NCBI GenBank assembly: GCA_038093975.1
Contig: JBBPTG010000097.1
Location: 34,397 to 98,396 of the forward strand
Source of the DNA: Chalciporus piperatus
Taxonomy: Eukaryota; Basidiomycota; Agaricomycetes; Boletales; Boletaceae
Direction of reading: 5' to 3'
DNA length: 64,000 nucleotides
Program-made: the position numbers and the translations under genes
In this document: piece after piece, positions 23,643 to 34,668 of the stretch
How positions within the stretch are numbered: position 1 is the first letter of the stretch
Layout: every line of letters starts with the position of its first letter
Notes under the pieces: model-generated
Told to the model about the DNA's origin: nothing
Databases searched by the model: none
What the model saw: only the letters and a program-made list of their open reading frames with translations

Positions 23643-26168
23643 ATGGTTCAAACGCGCTCTGCCGCGAAGAAGAAGGTACAACTCTGACGTGAAAGGTCTT
23701 CCAATAGCCTCATTGATGCTATACTCACTCAGGAACTCACTGTCGCCACAGAACGCGATGCACCGGCACAACAGCCTGAGGCTAAGCCTCGTACTAAACG
23801 TGGTCCGCAGAAAGGAACCTCAAGACGAACGACCAAGCGTGGCAAACTATCGATGCTCCCAGAGACGAACCTTGACGTTCTGTCACAGGTTCGAAGCCTC
23901 ATCCCTGCTTTTGAGTCGATGATATACTGACGAAGGACCAACAGATCCTGAGCTACTTGCATCCCATGGACCTTCTCAACTTGGCTCGTTTGACGAAACA
24001 GTTCCGCCAATTCCTCATGTCAAAGTCGCACGCGTTTATCTGGGTGGCCGCTCGGAAACAAGTGCCCGGATTTCCTGACCGTCCTCCCGACTTGAGCGAG
24101 CCAGAGTATGCCAACCTTGCATTCGATCCACATTGTCACGTAATGTTCTGTGTCATTTTTTTTCTCGATCTGGTTGTTGACGCACCCTCCAAAGAGTTGC
24201 GGCAGGGTTTCGGAAAAGATATACTGGAGGATGCGACGGCGGTGTTGCTCGGAGTGTTGGGACAAACAGTACGCTTCTCAGCTACCTGATTTAGCCACAA
24301 TTTCGTTCACAATACTTTAGGTTGGTTGAATTGCATCAATGTGATGGTCTCCCCTTTCGACGTATGTTACTTTTGGAGCGTTTACCATGGCCGAAAGGTG
24401 TGTGCCCCCCAATGTTGATTGGTTCTGCCCTCAAAATATTGTCTAGAAGCATGGGAGTGCTTTGTAGATTCGCAACAGTATGACACATTTCGCAAGGAAT
24501 ACGCCCAAATTCTTCCTGCCGAGAAGGATGAATATGTAGCGCGGCGACATGAAATCGTGGCTCAGATTGAAGAGGTAAATTCAGGTTATCCTCTCAGGGC
24601 TTTTGTATCTTACCATCCTAGCATGCCAAACAATGCGGGAAGTGGCACGACCAAGTGGTTGCCGCTCGGAATCAGGAGTTGGCCCGAGCAAGAACGGCAA
24701 GAAATGATAGGTAGGAGCTTCGAATTTCATGCAGTTTTAACTATATGACGGTTTCCGCAGCATCTTTGCTCGACTAGAATCTGTTGGATATGGACGTGAG
24801 ATCAAATACTGGGGCCAACAACGCATCATGGACTCATGTTCCGACCTTTTTCGCTCCTCGAAGTGCCTCACTGAGAAAGGTATACATTTCTGTCATGCCT
24901 GCGTGGACATGGTCTGAGATGTTTACTGGTAGACTGGGCACAAGTACATTCAAAACTGCAGCCGAAGTTGAGGAAATTCAGAGAGGACAGGATAAAAGTG
25001 GTGGTAGACTATCCACGGCGCAGCCTGCTGCTCACCCTTTACAATCGTTACACCCAACATCCAGCACCAGAAGGTGGAGCTGTAGATGTGCTCCCTGCTA
25101 TCTCGGACCTGGTCCACTTTGCGCCATTTGACGCGGTGCTCAATCTTCCTGAAGATGAAACAGTGGACGAGACGACATTCCAGCCAGCATTTGATCAGTT
25201 GCCTGCCCTAGCGAGGCAATGGAGGAAAGACATCGATGCACGACTTGCATCCTTGGTCAACTTCGATGCGGAGTCGGACTCGGCACCTTCTTCGCGGAAG
25301 AAGCCTACTCAAACGCGCCCGAGGGGGGAAGATACGTCTCCAAAGGACCCCTTCAAACTAGCTTGTGCAGTCTTCGTGGCGAAACTTCCCTCCAACGATC
25401 GATGCCACGTATTCACTCATCCCCATGTTCTTATGGAGCTGTCTGTCTTCTCTCACAGTCTTCACGATTTCTGTCCAGTGTTGTACAATCAACCACAGAT
25501 ACTGTTTCCGGAAGGGTCGAACTTTATAACGCTGTTCACTGGTGCTCAAGATGTAGTTCGCGCATGTGGTTTGGACCCGCGAACTGCCACGGTGGAAGAC
25601 ATGGACCGCCTGAATGCTCGTTTAATCTGCAACGCATGTCGCTATCAACGGATTTTCAAGTGGAAATCAGCGGTAAGCCTTTTGAGATCGCAGACACCTT
25701 TATACGGCGAGAACTTAATTGTTGATTATTGCGTGAAACAGATCTTTCACGCCAACTACACCTATCACTCATCTGGGGGAAGCGATTTATGGACGCTTCT
25801 TGACAAGAATCTCGTCCCCGTGGTTGAGGCCGAGGAGAAAGCTTGCGATCAACCTTATCAAGGTTATTGCGCGTTGTGTCAGCACCGTGCTGACGCCCCG
25901 AAATACCATCTTTCAACCCATGCTCCGTCATCTTTAGGTTGGTTGTCGGACCATCTCGACAAAGTGTGAGTATTTTCGCGCTTTTTTTCTCCATCATCGT
26001 ACCAGGGTTGGGCTTACCTCGTATCGTGTGTGCAGTCATGGTGTCAAGGTGGAGACGAGCGCGTTGCAAGAGAACGTGCATTACATTGCTTCTTGGGATG
26101 GTGCGACCGATTTCAAACCGATCATATGGACTAATGGCAACAGAGGAGGAAGAAGCAGGCTCGTTTAG
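23643..26168 (+). CDS. F-box protein with Cys/His zinc-ligand motifs, copy B (655 aa)
   Basis: Eleven exons: 23643-23675, 23733-23888, 23945-24139, 24195-24268, 24321-24397, 24447-24574, 24622-24710, 24761-24879, 24933-25672, 25742-25965, 26036-26168. Same architecture as copy A: basic N-terminus, F-box (LPETNLDVLSQILSYLHPMD), DPHCHSCG, RRCCSECWD, long core, then CALCQHR and a C-terminal GGRSRLV. The acceptor of intron 3 is CCAAAG; the upstream TAG used in copies A and D is TGG here, which fixes the choice. In two places conserved metal ligands are weakened (YC to CC, CRDE to CWDK). Probably an SCF adaptor; target unknown. It lies 240 bp downstream of the PLC gene, in the same direction. Confidence 0.75.
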
Positions 26169-26222
26169 TTATTGGCCGTGCTAAGTATACAAAGATATCT
26201 ATACGCCCGATTTTTCTCCTGT

Positions 26223-26510
26223 CGCATGAGGTCCTCCTGATTGATGTGGAACGCGCTTGTAAGACGGCGGTATTGGTGTGGGGAATGGGGGTTGCAATGG
26301 GGATCGGCATGGCAAAGAACGATGCACTGGGATGTAGGTACGGGAGCGTGCAGAGGGTTCAAGTTAATGTTGTGAGACATGGCGCGAACGATGAAGAGAA
26401 CCCTCTGAGAGGAGACGAGCACTCGATGAGGAAGGGAGCCTACCATGATTTATAGCTCTCGGGTATGAATGATCGTGACGGCGACAATGATGAAAGGATT
26501 CGAGTGCCAG
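26223..26510 (-). pseudogene. Chimeric fragment: PLC exon piece joined to 5' end of the 210-aa gene
   Basis: Read on the minus strand: promoter and first ~130 bp of the 210-aa gene (TATA retained near 26450, start codon region, ACAAGCGCGTTCCAC), then directly 24 bp of PLC exon 2 with a 6-bp deletion (26223-26246), then the 3' flank of F-box B. The same fusion occurs at 47953-48162 beside F-box D. It cannot encode either parent protein. Confidence 0.8.
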
Positions 26511-26542
26511 TAGTCGTGCTGTTGCGTCTGACAGCACGATCA

Positions 26543-27219
26543 AGTCTCCTCGGATTTTGTGGACACGGGCAAATGCATCATCGCTGCGCCATGCTACCGC
26601 CTCGCGACTGTTCCAGAGAACACATTCCCAGCGGCCTTGCAGGACGTCCTATCTGCCTACGATTACGTCCTCAGCAAGGGCCATAAACCCTTCAACATCA
26701 TAATGTCGTGCGACAGCGCAGGAGCAAATCACGGCGCGAACCTCTGGACCACGAGATAGACCGATGACTAACAGGTCTCTCCATTCTTCCAGCCCTCGTA
26801 TCCACTTACCTCGCCTCCAAGTCCAATAGGCCCCTCCCCGGCGGTATCGTCACCATCGCCCCATGTGCGATCCAAACCTACGACAACCTCAGCGAATTCT
26901 CTCATCCCCATTTCTACATATGCGGCCGTGTCGTCGTCGGGACTAGCTTCTCCCTCACGGACCCGCTCGTCTCTTGGGCGTATCTACCTTTTTCTTCCGT
27001 GGCTTGGCCGAGGACGCTCGTTTTGGTCGGGACGGCGGATTATTTGATCGACGCTGGAAGATAGGTGGAGAAGAGGATTAGGTAGGCCGGGAAAGAGGTA
27101 GAGATTGTGGAATATGAGGACGTGCCGCACGGGTGGTGGCTGACGGGGCCTGTGTTTGCAGACACTGTGAGCGATGCGGTGGGGAGGATTTCTCAGTTCG
27201 TGCGCGGTGGGGTTTAGAA
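26543..27219 (+). pseudogene. Broken esterase copy
   Basis: Matches the esterase at 16531-17230 in opposite orientation, starting inside exon 1 (lacking about the first 130 codons including HGGG). The nucleophile elbow reads CDSAG instead of GDSAG, and exon 2 has lost about 40 bp and contains at least two in-frame stops near GTADYLIDAGR and VEKRIR. Clearly dead. Confidence 0.9.
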
Positions 27220-27556
27220 TGAGGATTCTTGTGTGCTATTTGAACGTTTGTGTCAGGGTATCAAGAGAGAAACAGAGACGGATTGGATCACCGTTCGAGC
27301 TCTTGTCCTTCTGGGAAGTCCAACTCTTCTCAACGAGCCTTGGGTGCGTAATGACCGAGGTACGAGGGGAGAAGGAATAATTGTTTGGATCCAGAAAGAC
27401 TGGTGTCAAGTTGCTGTGTTTGATTCCACGACTGTGGTCTGACCTCGGGATCAGTGCGCGCCGATATGTATGCGTCTCGTACTTACCTACCTGCCGGCGG
27501 ATGCCCAAGCAATTCACAATCCGGCGCTTTTGCTACGGGCCTCGCCTCGGGTGTTT

Positions 27557-27778
27557 CTCAAGAGGAGAGTGTTACTGAAGGTTTGTCGTTTCAAAGTCGA
27601 CGATCGATCGAATATGTCCTCGCGGAGCTATACCTTTCTGAGAACGACTCCTTGACCGAAACTTCGTCTTCCGACACCGACGGGATGCAAATCAAAATCG
27701 AGCTGAAGAAAGTCAAACTGCGAGAGATGGAAGCCGTCAAAGGTAATTCCATCATTCCGACACGTTCCCCTCATGACG
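27557..27778 (+). pseudogene. Broken fragment of the phospholipase C gene (copy C block)
   Basis: Corresponds to PLC 21761-22052: end of exon 5, intron 5 remains, start of exon 6 (acidic linker shortened). At 27778 it jumps to sequence matching the PLC 3' flank at about 23482, so roughly 1.4 kb of PLC is deleted, then runs into F-box C. The same arrangement, reversed, is seen at 15868-16045. Confidence 0.85.
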
Positions 27779-27851
27779 TTTGCGTCGTTAGATATAAACC
27801 TGTATCTGTACTCGCAATAAGTTTGAATTCCAGATGTTGAAGAAATCATAC

Positions 27852-27894
27852 CCCATCATGATGATTAGTCTGGTCACCAGACTACATGATGATG
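27852..27894. repeat. Imperfect hairpin upstream of F-box copy C
   Basis: Core AGTCTGGT-C-ACCAGACT is a perfect 8-bp inverted repeat with extended imperfect CATCATG arms. Absent from the homologous positions of copies A and B. Confidence 0.6.
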
Positions 27895-28010
27895 GCTGCG
27901 GCATCGAATGACTCGGAAGAGTAGATTCGAGTTACATAATTTACATGATTACATTATTTTTCTCCAACCTGTTACCTCACTCAGGGGGTTTGGCTCTGCC
28001 TCCATCCACG

Positions 28011-29370
28011 ATGGTTCAAACGCGCTCTGCCGCGAAGAAGAAGGTACAACTCTGACGTGAAAAGTCTTCCAACATCCTCATTGATGCCATACCCACTCAG
28101 GAACTCACTGTCGCCACAGAACGCGATGCACCGGCACAACAGCCTGAGGCTAAGCCTCGTACTAAACGTGGTCCGCAGAAAGGAACCTCAAGACGAACGA
28201 CCAAGCGTGGCAAACTATCGATGCTCCCAGAGACGAACCTTGACGTTCTGTCACAGGTTCGAAGCCTCATCTGCTTTTGATTCGATGATATACTGACGAA
28301 GGACCAACAGATCCTGAGCTACTTGCCTCCCAGGGACCTTCTCACCTTGGCTCGTTTGACGAAACAGTTCCGCAAATTTCTCATGTCGAAGTCGCACGCA
28401 TTTATCTGGATAGCCGCTCGGAAACGAGTGCCCGGATTTCCTGACCTTCCTCCCGACTTGAGCGAGCCAGAGTATGCCAACCTCGCATTTGATCCACATT
28501 GTCACGTAAGCTTCTGTGTCATTTTTTTCTCGATCTAGTTGTGACGCAACCTGCAAAGATTTGTGGCAGGATCTCGCGAACGGTATACTGGAATATACGA
28601 CGGCGGTATTGCTCAGGGTGTCGAGTCGAACGGTACGCTTCTCAGTCTACCTCCCTTGCTGATTTAGCCACAATTTCATTCACGATACTTTAGGTTGCTT
28701 GACCTCTATCATTACGATGGTCTCCCCTCTCGACGTATGTTACCTACAGAGTGTTTACCATCGGCAGGAAGTGTGTGCCCTTCCAATGGTTGATTGCTTC
28801 ATCACTCAGCAATGTTTTCTAGGACGACGTTTTCGAGAAAACGAGGATTACTATGTAGATTCGGAGCAGTATGACGCACTTCGCGAGGAATACGCCCAAA
28901 TCCTTCCTGCCGACAAGGATGAATATATAGCACGACGACATGCAATAGCGGCTCAGATTGAAGAGGTAAATTCATGTCATTCTCAGGGCTTTTATATCTC
29001 ACCATCCCAGCACGCCGGACTATGCGAGCAGTGGCACGACCAAGTGGTTGCCGATCGGAAAGAGGAGCTGGCCGAAGCAAGACTGGCAAGAAATGATAGG
29101 TAGGAACTTCGAGCTTCACGCAGTTTTAACTATATGACGGTTTCCGCAGCATCTTTGCTCGACTGGAATCTGCTGGATATGGACGTGAGATCGAATACTG
29201 GGGACAAGAACACATCATGGATTTATGTCCTGACGCTTTTCGCTCCTCAAAGCCCCTCACTGAGAAAGGTACCTTTTTCTATCTTGCCCGTGCGGACATG
29301 GCTGAGATGTCTACTGGTAGACTGGGAAGCAGTGCATTTTGAAATACAGTGTACATTGAATGACTGCTAG
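28011..29370 (+). CDS. Truncated F-box paralog, copy C (311 aa)
   Basis: Exons 28011-28043, 28101-28256, 28311-28505, 28559-28632, 28694-28770, 28823-28965, 29011-29099, 29150-29268, 29321-29370 read without a stop. Homology to copies A, B, D stops at base 29338, 18 bases into exon 9, and the frame runs into a stop at 29368. The protein keeps the F-box and first two Cys/His clusters (DPHCHICG, YCSGC, one ligand environment altered) but lacks the whole C-terminal half. By exon 6 length it belongs with copy A. Could be a functional short form or a pseudogene; the lack of earlier disabling mutations argues for recent truncation. Confidence 0.7.
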
Positions 29371-29511
29371 CTGCAAACCCATCATGGTCTCAAACATGCA
29401 CGAGTGCTCTTCGATTCCCATGTATGATCAGCGACAGACCGTGGCAATGATGACTCTTGCGAGATCGCGGAACTGAATGTAGCGATAGACATGGTCTCCA
29501 CAACCAATAAA

Positions 29512-30906
29512 TCATAGTTTGGTATCGTGCTTCCGACATGGGGATTGCTCGTGCTTGTTGTCGTCGCCATCATGACCCGTTAGCTCCCCGATTTCATCTT
29601 CACCTTGATCCTTTTGCACACCCCCATGGATATACCTCTCCCAGAAACCCCGAGCCCAGGCCGCTGAACCACCACTGGCCTCGATGGCCTTCCTCCAATC
29701 CATCCTCTCCAAAAACGGCGGGCATAATATCCGTACCGCTGCTTCGTCCGCATCGATGCCCTCCTGTTCGCAGGCGACGCGCACAGGGTTGGATGGCGTG
29801 AGGAGCGCGAGAGCGATCTGTTGGGTGGGCGTCGGGGCATTAGGCGGTTGCACCTCAAATTCGGGCACACGACCATATCCTATGGTAGCTATCTTAATGA
29901 GGACTGACCTGTGTAGCAGTGGGTGATTAGCAGCTTATTCGCGAGCAGTGAGGGGCGGCTCTTTGCATGTATGCGTGGCTACGAAAGGAGAAAGGAAGAG
30001 AGGAAGAACAGACTCACGATGTAAACGCGAATACTGGCTTGACGCCCTCTGCTTCGCGACCAGTGAGGAACCTGTGTAGACGAAACTTGCCCCCTTCTCC
30101 CCAGGGCATGTCGACAAACGTGTGATAAGGTCGCGACGGGTCTACCGTGCGACTGCTAGGAAAGTGGGGGGCGGAGGAGAGAAACGAGCTCAGCGGTTGT
30201 GCAAATATTGATGTCACCTCTGACGCATTTAAGTTGGGCTGTGGCCAAGGTACAATCAGCTGCGAGGGGGCACCATGCAAGAGACACACCTGCAAGCTAT
30301 GATCGAGAATGAAGACGACTACCCTGTGAAGGAACAAGGGGAGATGAGACTCGGAACTCGGCGCGTTCGGAAATACAAGAAAACTGACGGGGTGACTACC
30401 ATTTCGCCCTTTGCTAGATGTGGCTCCATCACGCACAAAAGCGGTATCTTTTCGTTGTCCTGAGGCAGCCCGATCTAGATCCAAGTTCTGATTGTCTCAT
30501 TTGAACGAGACACTGGGAATACACGCAAACGTACCTCCTCGAAGGCCTCGCGTCTCTGTGGAAGCGAAATCCATGAGACAGACACAACAGAGACGAATAA
30601 ACCGCTGGAGACTGACTGCTGTATCCTCGACCGTCAAATCTTGTGCGTCTATCTTTCCGCCGGGCAAGGCTGTATCTCCCGCGAAAGCTCTCAGCGCTTC
30701 GGAACGTCTACATCCTCGACGTGCGCATCGCCCATGATCACACCAGATATCTAAACGACCAACGAAGCTCGACTCACCTGCTGAGGACCACATACAGATC
30801 CCCTGAACGGCCGATGAACAGCGGGACGAGCACAGCTGCACTCTTGGCGCGTGGCAACCGGGCGAGAGTTGGTTTCGCGCGGTAATCGAGCAAGTTGATG
30901 ATGCAT
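29512..30906 (-). CDS. Nudix hydrolase, CoA-diphosphatase type (start exon not found)
   Basis: Exons read on the minus strand: 30778-30906, 30617-30707, 30535-30555 (only 21 bp), 30389-30474, 30290-30323, 30018-30238, 29512-29908. The start exon is upstream of 30906 and could not be placed. The Nudix box is split by introns: FAGDTALPGGK, then after the 21-bp exon REAFEEIGLP, matching GX5EX7REUXEEXGU. The preceding LYVVLSRRSEALRAFAGDTALPGG is the typical start of the CoA pyrophosphatase (PCD1/NUDT7) group. Such enzymes cleave CoA and its derivatives, often in peroxisomes; the C-terminal residues KHDTKL do not form a clean PTS1. Fairly sure of family, less of substrate. Confidence 0.8.
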
Positions 30907-30948
30907 CTACAGCGCAAGTATCATGGAAAGGTGTGATAGTATTCGCAG

Positions 30949-31164
30949 CCTGAGGTCAACCCGACTGGTGTGTCTGTCGAGAACAGGATTACTACGCACT
31001 GCTTGGTCTCTGGCTTGACGTTTTGCTCCAGCTGGTCGAGTATTGGTTGCGGGTGTGCGATTGGATGCTGCATGAAGTTGAGTTGAGTATCGGGTTGGCT
31101 TTGGGAAGAGTCTGGAGGCATCTGACTCGAGGGGGTCTTTGAGAATCACTGAAAGCACCAAGTG
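30949..31164 (-). repeat. Dispersed duplicate, matched by 39727-39914
   Basis: On the minus strand this segment matches 39727-39914 (plus) with a gap of about 30 bases. Shared words include TGGTGCTTTCAGTGATTCTC and AAACGTCAAGCCAGAGACCA. It contains an open frame of 66 codons but no recognisable domain, and lies just upstream of the Nudix gene. Confidence 0.75.
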
Positions 31165-31301
31165 TGACGCTACTGCCACAGCGCTCAGCCGAGGGTATCA
31201 CATGAACCGGTACCAGATCTCACGATGTTCAAGATCACCAGACTATCAAATTATTGGGATACGAAGGTGTACAGAATACATGCGATCATTTGCAATCAAC
31301 A

Positions 31302-32700
31302 TCAAGGCCACTGACGCATCAAAGAGTTCAACATGGCAAGGTCGTGGTCCCTCTGAATGGACGCCAGCCCTCGCACCCCCTCTGGCCAGTCGACAGAGCT
31401 TGAAATCGAAACCGGGTACTTGACTTCGCCTTCCTTTCCAGCCCAGTCAAAGTCAATCAGTTGCACTGCGGATGTCCTTTCTGGCGTGACATGAAGCTGT
31501 TCGAAAGCCTGGTGGAGGTCAGCTTCAAATCTTGGGCGAAGTTCCCTTTGTTTCAACGCATCTTCGAACGTCGATCCCTTCACATATTCCATCACGACCA
31601 TACGTATCTTTCCATACGACGGCATGTCAGGGGTTCCATTGATCGGTCCGTGGTAAAGAAGCTGTGGTGCAAAGCCAGCCGACGCCATTTTCCGGTGCAC
31701 ATCTACACCATACGAGGTGACGAACTTGACGACGATGTCCTTTGGGCTGCCCCCGGTGGTTTTAGCGCAATAGGTTACGGACGTCATCGCACCAGTATGT
31801 ATTGGAAGATGGGAAGAACCGAGGGTGGGGTTGGGTACTAGGAACCGAAGGGTTAAAAGGTGTTACATCTTTGATGGTTTTGTACCACGAGTCCAAGAGC
31901 TCTCTTGGACTCGTGGTACAAGACCATCGGAGAGCATAAAAACGCGCGCAATTCGGCCCCACTGGTCGTCATGGGTAGAACGGAGAGTTGTACGGTTATC
32001 TGGCAGAAGCGCAGTCAGTCGTAACAATGGAAGTAATGCTAGGCCGTACGGTCAACTCACGGGTGCTACTGGTATCTTCTGCAACAACATGGAAAGGGTC
32101 GCGAACCATCACACCATCTTGTTAAGACTCTCCTGGACTTCACCCTCATCTCCCGATATCCGGTATAAGCATATATGCTCGTCGATTACATTTCTAAGAT
32201 TCGGATGTGTCTCCCTGATGCGGTGTTTAAGGTCACTCATGCCAGTGGTTGCATTCACTCGGATTGAAATATCGAGACTTGCATCGAGAGGGCTGCCTCG
32301 TAACCAGCAAACGATCATCAAGTATGGCGCATCTGTAGAACAAGAATCGGGATTAATGGCGAGGGAACGCTTGGATTGCCTCAGGTAATATACTATGATA
32401 TGGATGTGGCGCTTGGGTGGCGTTCCGGGAACACCTCTGATAACTCATCAAGCACCATCGTCAAGCACTCCGCATGCTCTGAAAGGATGATTGTACTGAG
32501 AGTCTCTTCGAAGGGAGTAGGAGATCCCTGGGCTTGTAAAGATCGAGAGCGTGCGCGGCCAAGTCGCGAAGAGTTGCTGACTTCTTGTTCTTAATGGCTT
32601 CTTTAAGGGCTGCGACAGTCTCCGTCTTTGAAATCTTGACCTCGAAGATGCGTCGAACATTTGTACCACGGACCCAACAGTTGAGTATGAGTGTTCTCAT
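31302..32700 (-). pseudogene. Crinkler-header kinase-like gene, probably defective
   Basis: Minus strand, start ATG 32700. Two Crinkler-type ubiquitin-like header modules occur in a row: LNCWVRGTNVRRIFEVKI (32461-32700) and IVCWLRGSPLDASLDISI (about 32109-32330). A linker built from small exons follows (KIPVAP between introns; LPMTTSGAEL), then a fungal kinase-like domain (31302-31830): VVKFVTSYG, APQLLYHG, VVMEYVKGSTF, LIDFDWAGKEGEVKYP. The catalytic-loop segment that should lie between EQLH and LIDFDW (GDLRxPN type) is missing. Between the two headers the frame slips by one base near CCCGGAACG. So either it is a pseudogene or splicing differs from mine. Crinklers are secreted or intracellular effector-like proteins by family knowledge. 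Confidence 0.6.
31873..31928. repeat. 56-bp near-perfect palindrome
   Basis: Arms of 27 bp (GATGGTTTTGTACCACGAGT... and its complement) pair with one mismatch around a 2-bp centre. It falls in a proposed coding exon of the Crinkler-kinase gene (LYHESKRALGLVVQ on the minus strand). Confidence 0.9.
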
Positions 32701-32863
32701 CCCGATGTCTTCAGTTCAATCTTACATAGTACTAGTAGTAGTACAAGAGATGGAACTTCGTGTGAAAAATCTATCACACCGCCTAGTGCTGGCATATCCA
32801 ACGCTGTCGCGGAACGAATTTTTCCTTTTCCACTCTGCCACTGATTCCTGAACGTCTTCCAGG

Positions 32864-34481
32864 ATGGCAGGACTTATAGATCTTCCAGAAGACATTTTCA
32901 TTCGCATCGCATCCTTTCTCTCACCGCCGGATATTATCCGTCTACGACAGGTAAGTGTGGTTGAGATCGTCGACGTGTTGATTACCGCTGATGCCCTGCC
33001 GGATCGACTCGATGATCTAGGTCTCTAAGACACTGAATCCAGTGACATACCAGCCCGTGGTTTGGATTCGTGCATACAAAAATGCAGCACTTCCGCGACC
33101 TCCGGGACCATACCTACGTGCCGGTGACAAAGAGGGATTGGGGCTCCTCGAGCGTGCATTAGTCCAATCCACAAAGCTGGAACCTTGGTCTGCTCGCAGC
33201 TTCCATCCGGATCCTGTTCGCACATCCCCCAGAGTTGGTGACTTTTTGAATAGCTGGCATTTCCCGCAATGGGGAACATGGTTTATCACAACTATCAAGT
33301 CGTCCGTGGTCTGCCGCAACCTCAACTCTGACAACCCGAAAACTCAGCTCTTGTTTCGTTTGGACGACTCCAGCGGAGGCATCAATACCTGGAGGTGTGC
33401 TGACACGGTCACTCTCGCGGGTCATCCCATCACATACATGCTTCTCAAGCCTATGAAACGTACTCATCCACTGTAAGTTTTAATTGTATCGAACCAGTGA
33501 CTAATAGCATGGACACGCGATAGGACCCTATTGAAGATCGTTGGCCACTTTCGTTCTTCACTATCGCTAGAGGTTGCAATTCCGCTTTCATATCCACTAC
33601 ACGATCAAGTCCACGATATGACCGCCGGTCCACGATACGTCTGTATTTATACAACAGGTGTGCCAGAGGACGGGGAATTTAGATTTGCCCTGTTCGACGT
33701 GACAACGGAGAAGATATACCTGCTTCCACCATTCATGTCTACCGTGGTAAGTTTGCGATGTCATCATCCGTCTGGCTACAATAAACTGGAACCAAAGGCA
33801 CCGGAAATACTTGAGCGTTTGGCGCGTAACAGTTATCACTCGCGCTGCGCGAAATTCCTCTTAACAAGCACGCACATTCTTGCCGCCTTCATCACCGAGG
33901 ATCCGGACCACCATATACAGGCGTTCCGCCTTCCTTCCGAAGTCAAGTCCGGTGCTACTGCCGACGACGACGGGATGTTACGGATGACGCACGAAGGCAT
34001 ATGCAAGATCTTTGCATCACCGGACTGGGTCCTCCGTGCGAATACGGTCACCAATGTTGGAGGGGTGGAGACGACAGAGATACGAGTCATGAATCTGCGT
34101 CGCGAGGGTGACCCGCTGAGCACGACCACCTATGAAAACATCTACCGCGCCATAGACCTCACTCTATCTCCCTCAAGTTCTCCTGGAATTGGAACGATCA
34201 CAGTCTCACAATGCACTCCTGTGATCTCTTTGAAGAATGAATGGGCGAGATTCTTCGAGGTAGCAAGTTCGCAGGATGGGTTCGGGCGCGGCGTGTGCTG
34301 CATCATGAATAAACTTCAAACGTTTTCCGTGGACGCGAGCGGACCCGTTTGTCGGGTTGATTTTGGGCCAAGGAGGGACGTGTCCAAGCTTGACCCATTG
34401 AAGCACGAAATGCAATTTGATGCATGGAGTGGCAGGGTTTGCTATATGACGGATGACATCAGGGTCCATACATTTGTATGA
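32864..34481 (+). CDS. F-box protein, 481 aa
   Basis: Exons 32864-32950, 33021-33472, 33524-33746, 33798-34481; the third intron (51 nt, GTAAGT...CAAAG) is in frame and could be retained. The F-box is at the very start: DLPEDIFIRIASFLSPPDII, continuing into VSKTLN and VVWIRAY. The remainder lacks clear LRR or WD repeats, although segments such as YVCIYTTG and FALFDVTTEKIYLLPP look like beta-propeller-type strands. This is the usual mushroom F-box arrangement. Unrelated in sequence to the A-D family apart from the F-box. Probably an SCF substrate adaptor. Confidence 0.8.
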
Positions 34482-34668
34482 TTTTCCTTGTATTTTGTAA
34501 TTACGAGCTGCCGGAATGTCGTCCTCGTTACAAGCATGAGCTGTGTGTGTATGACATCATCGTGCTAGGCATGGACACAGAATGGTGACCTGCGATGAAT
34601 ATCTGCGCAGATGACTCTAGTCCTAACTTGTGAATTATAATCCTACAAATGATCGTGATGTCTGTCTT

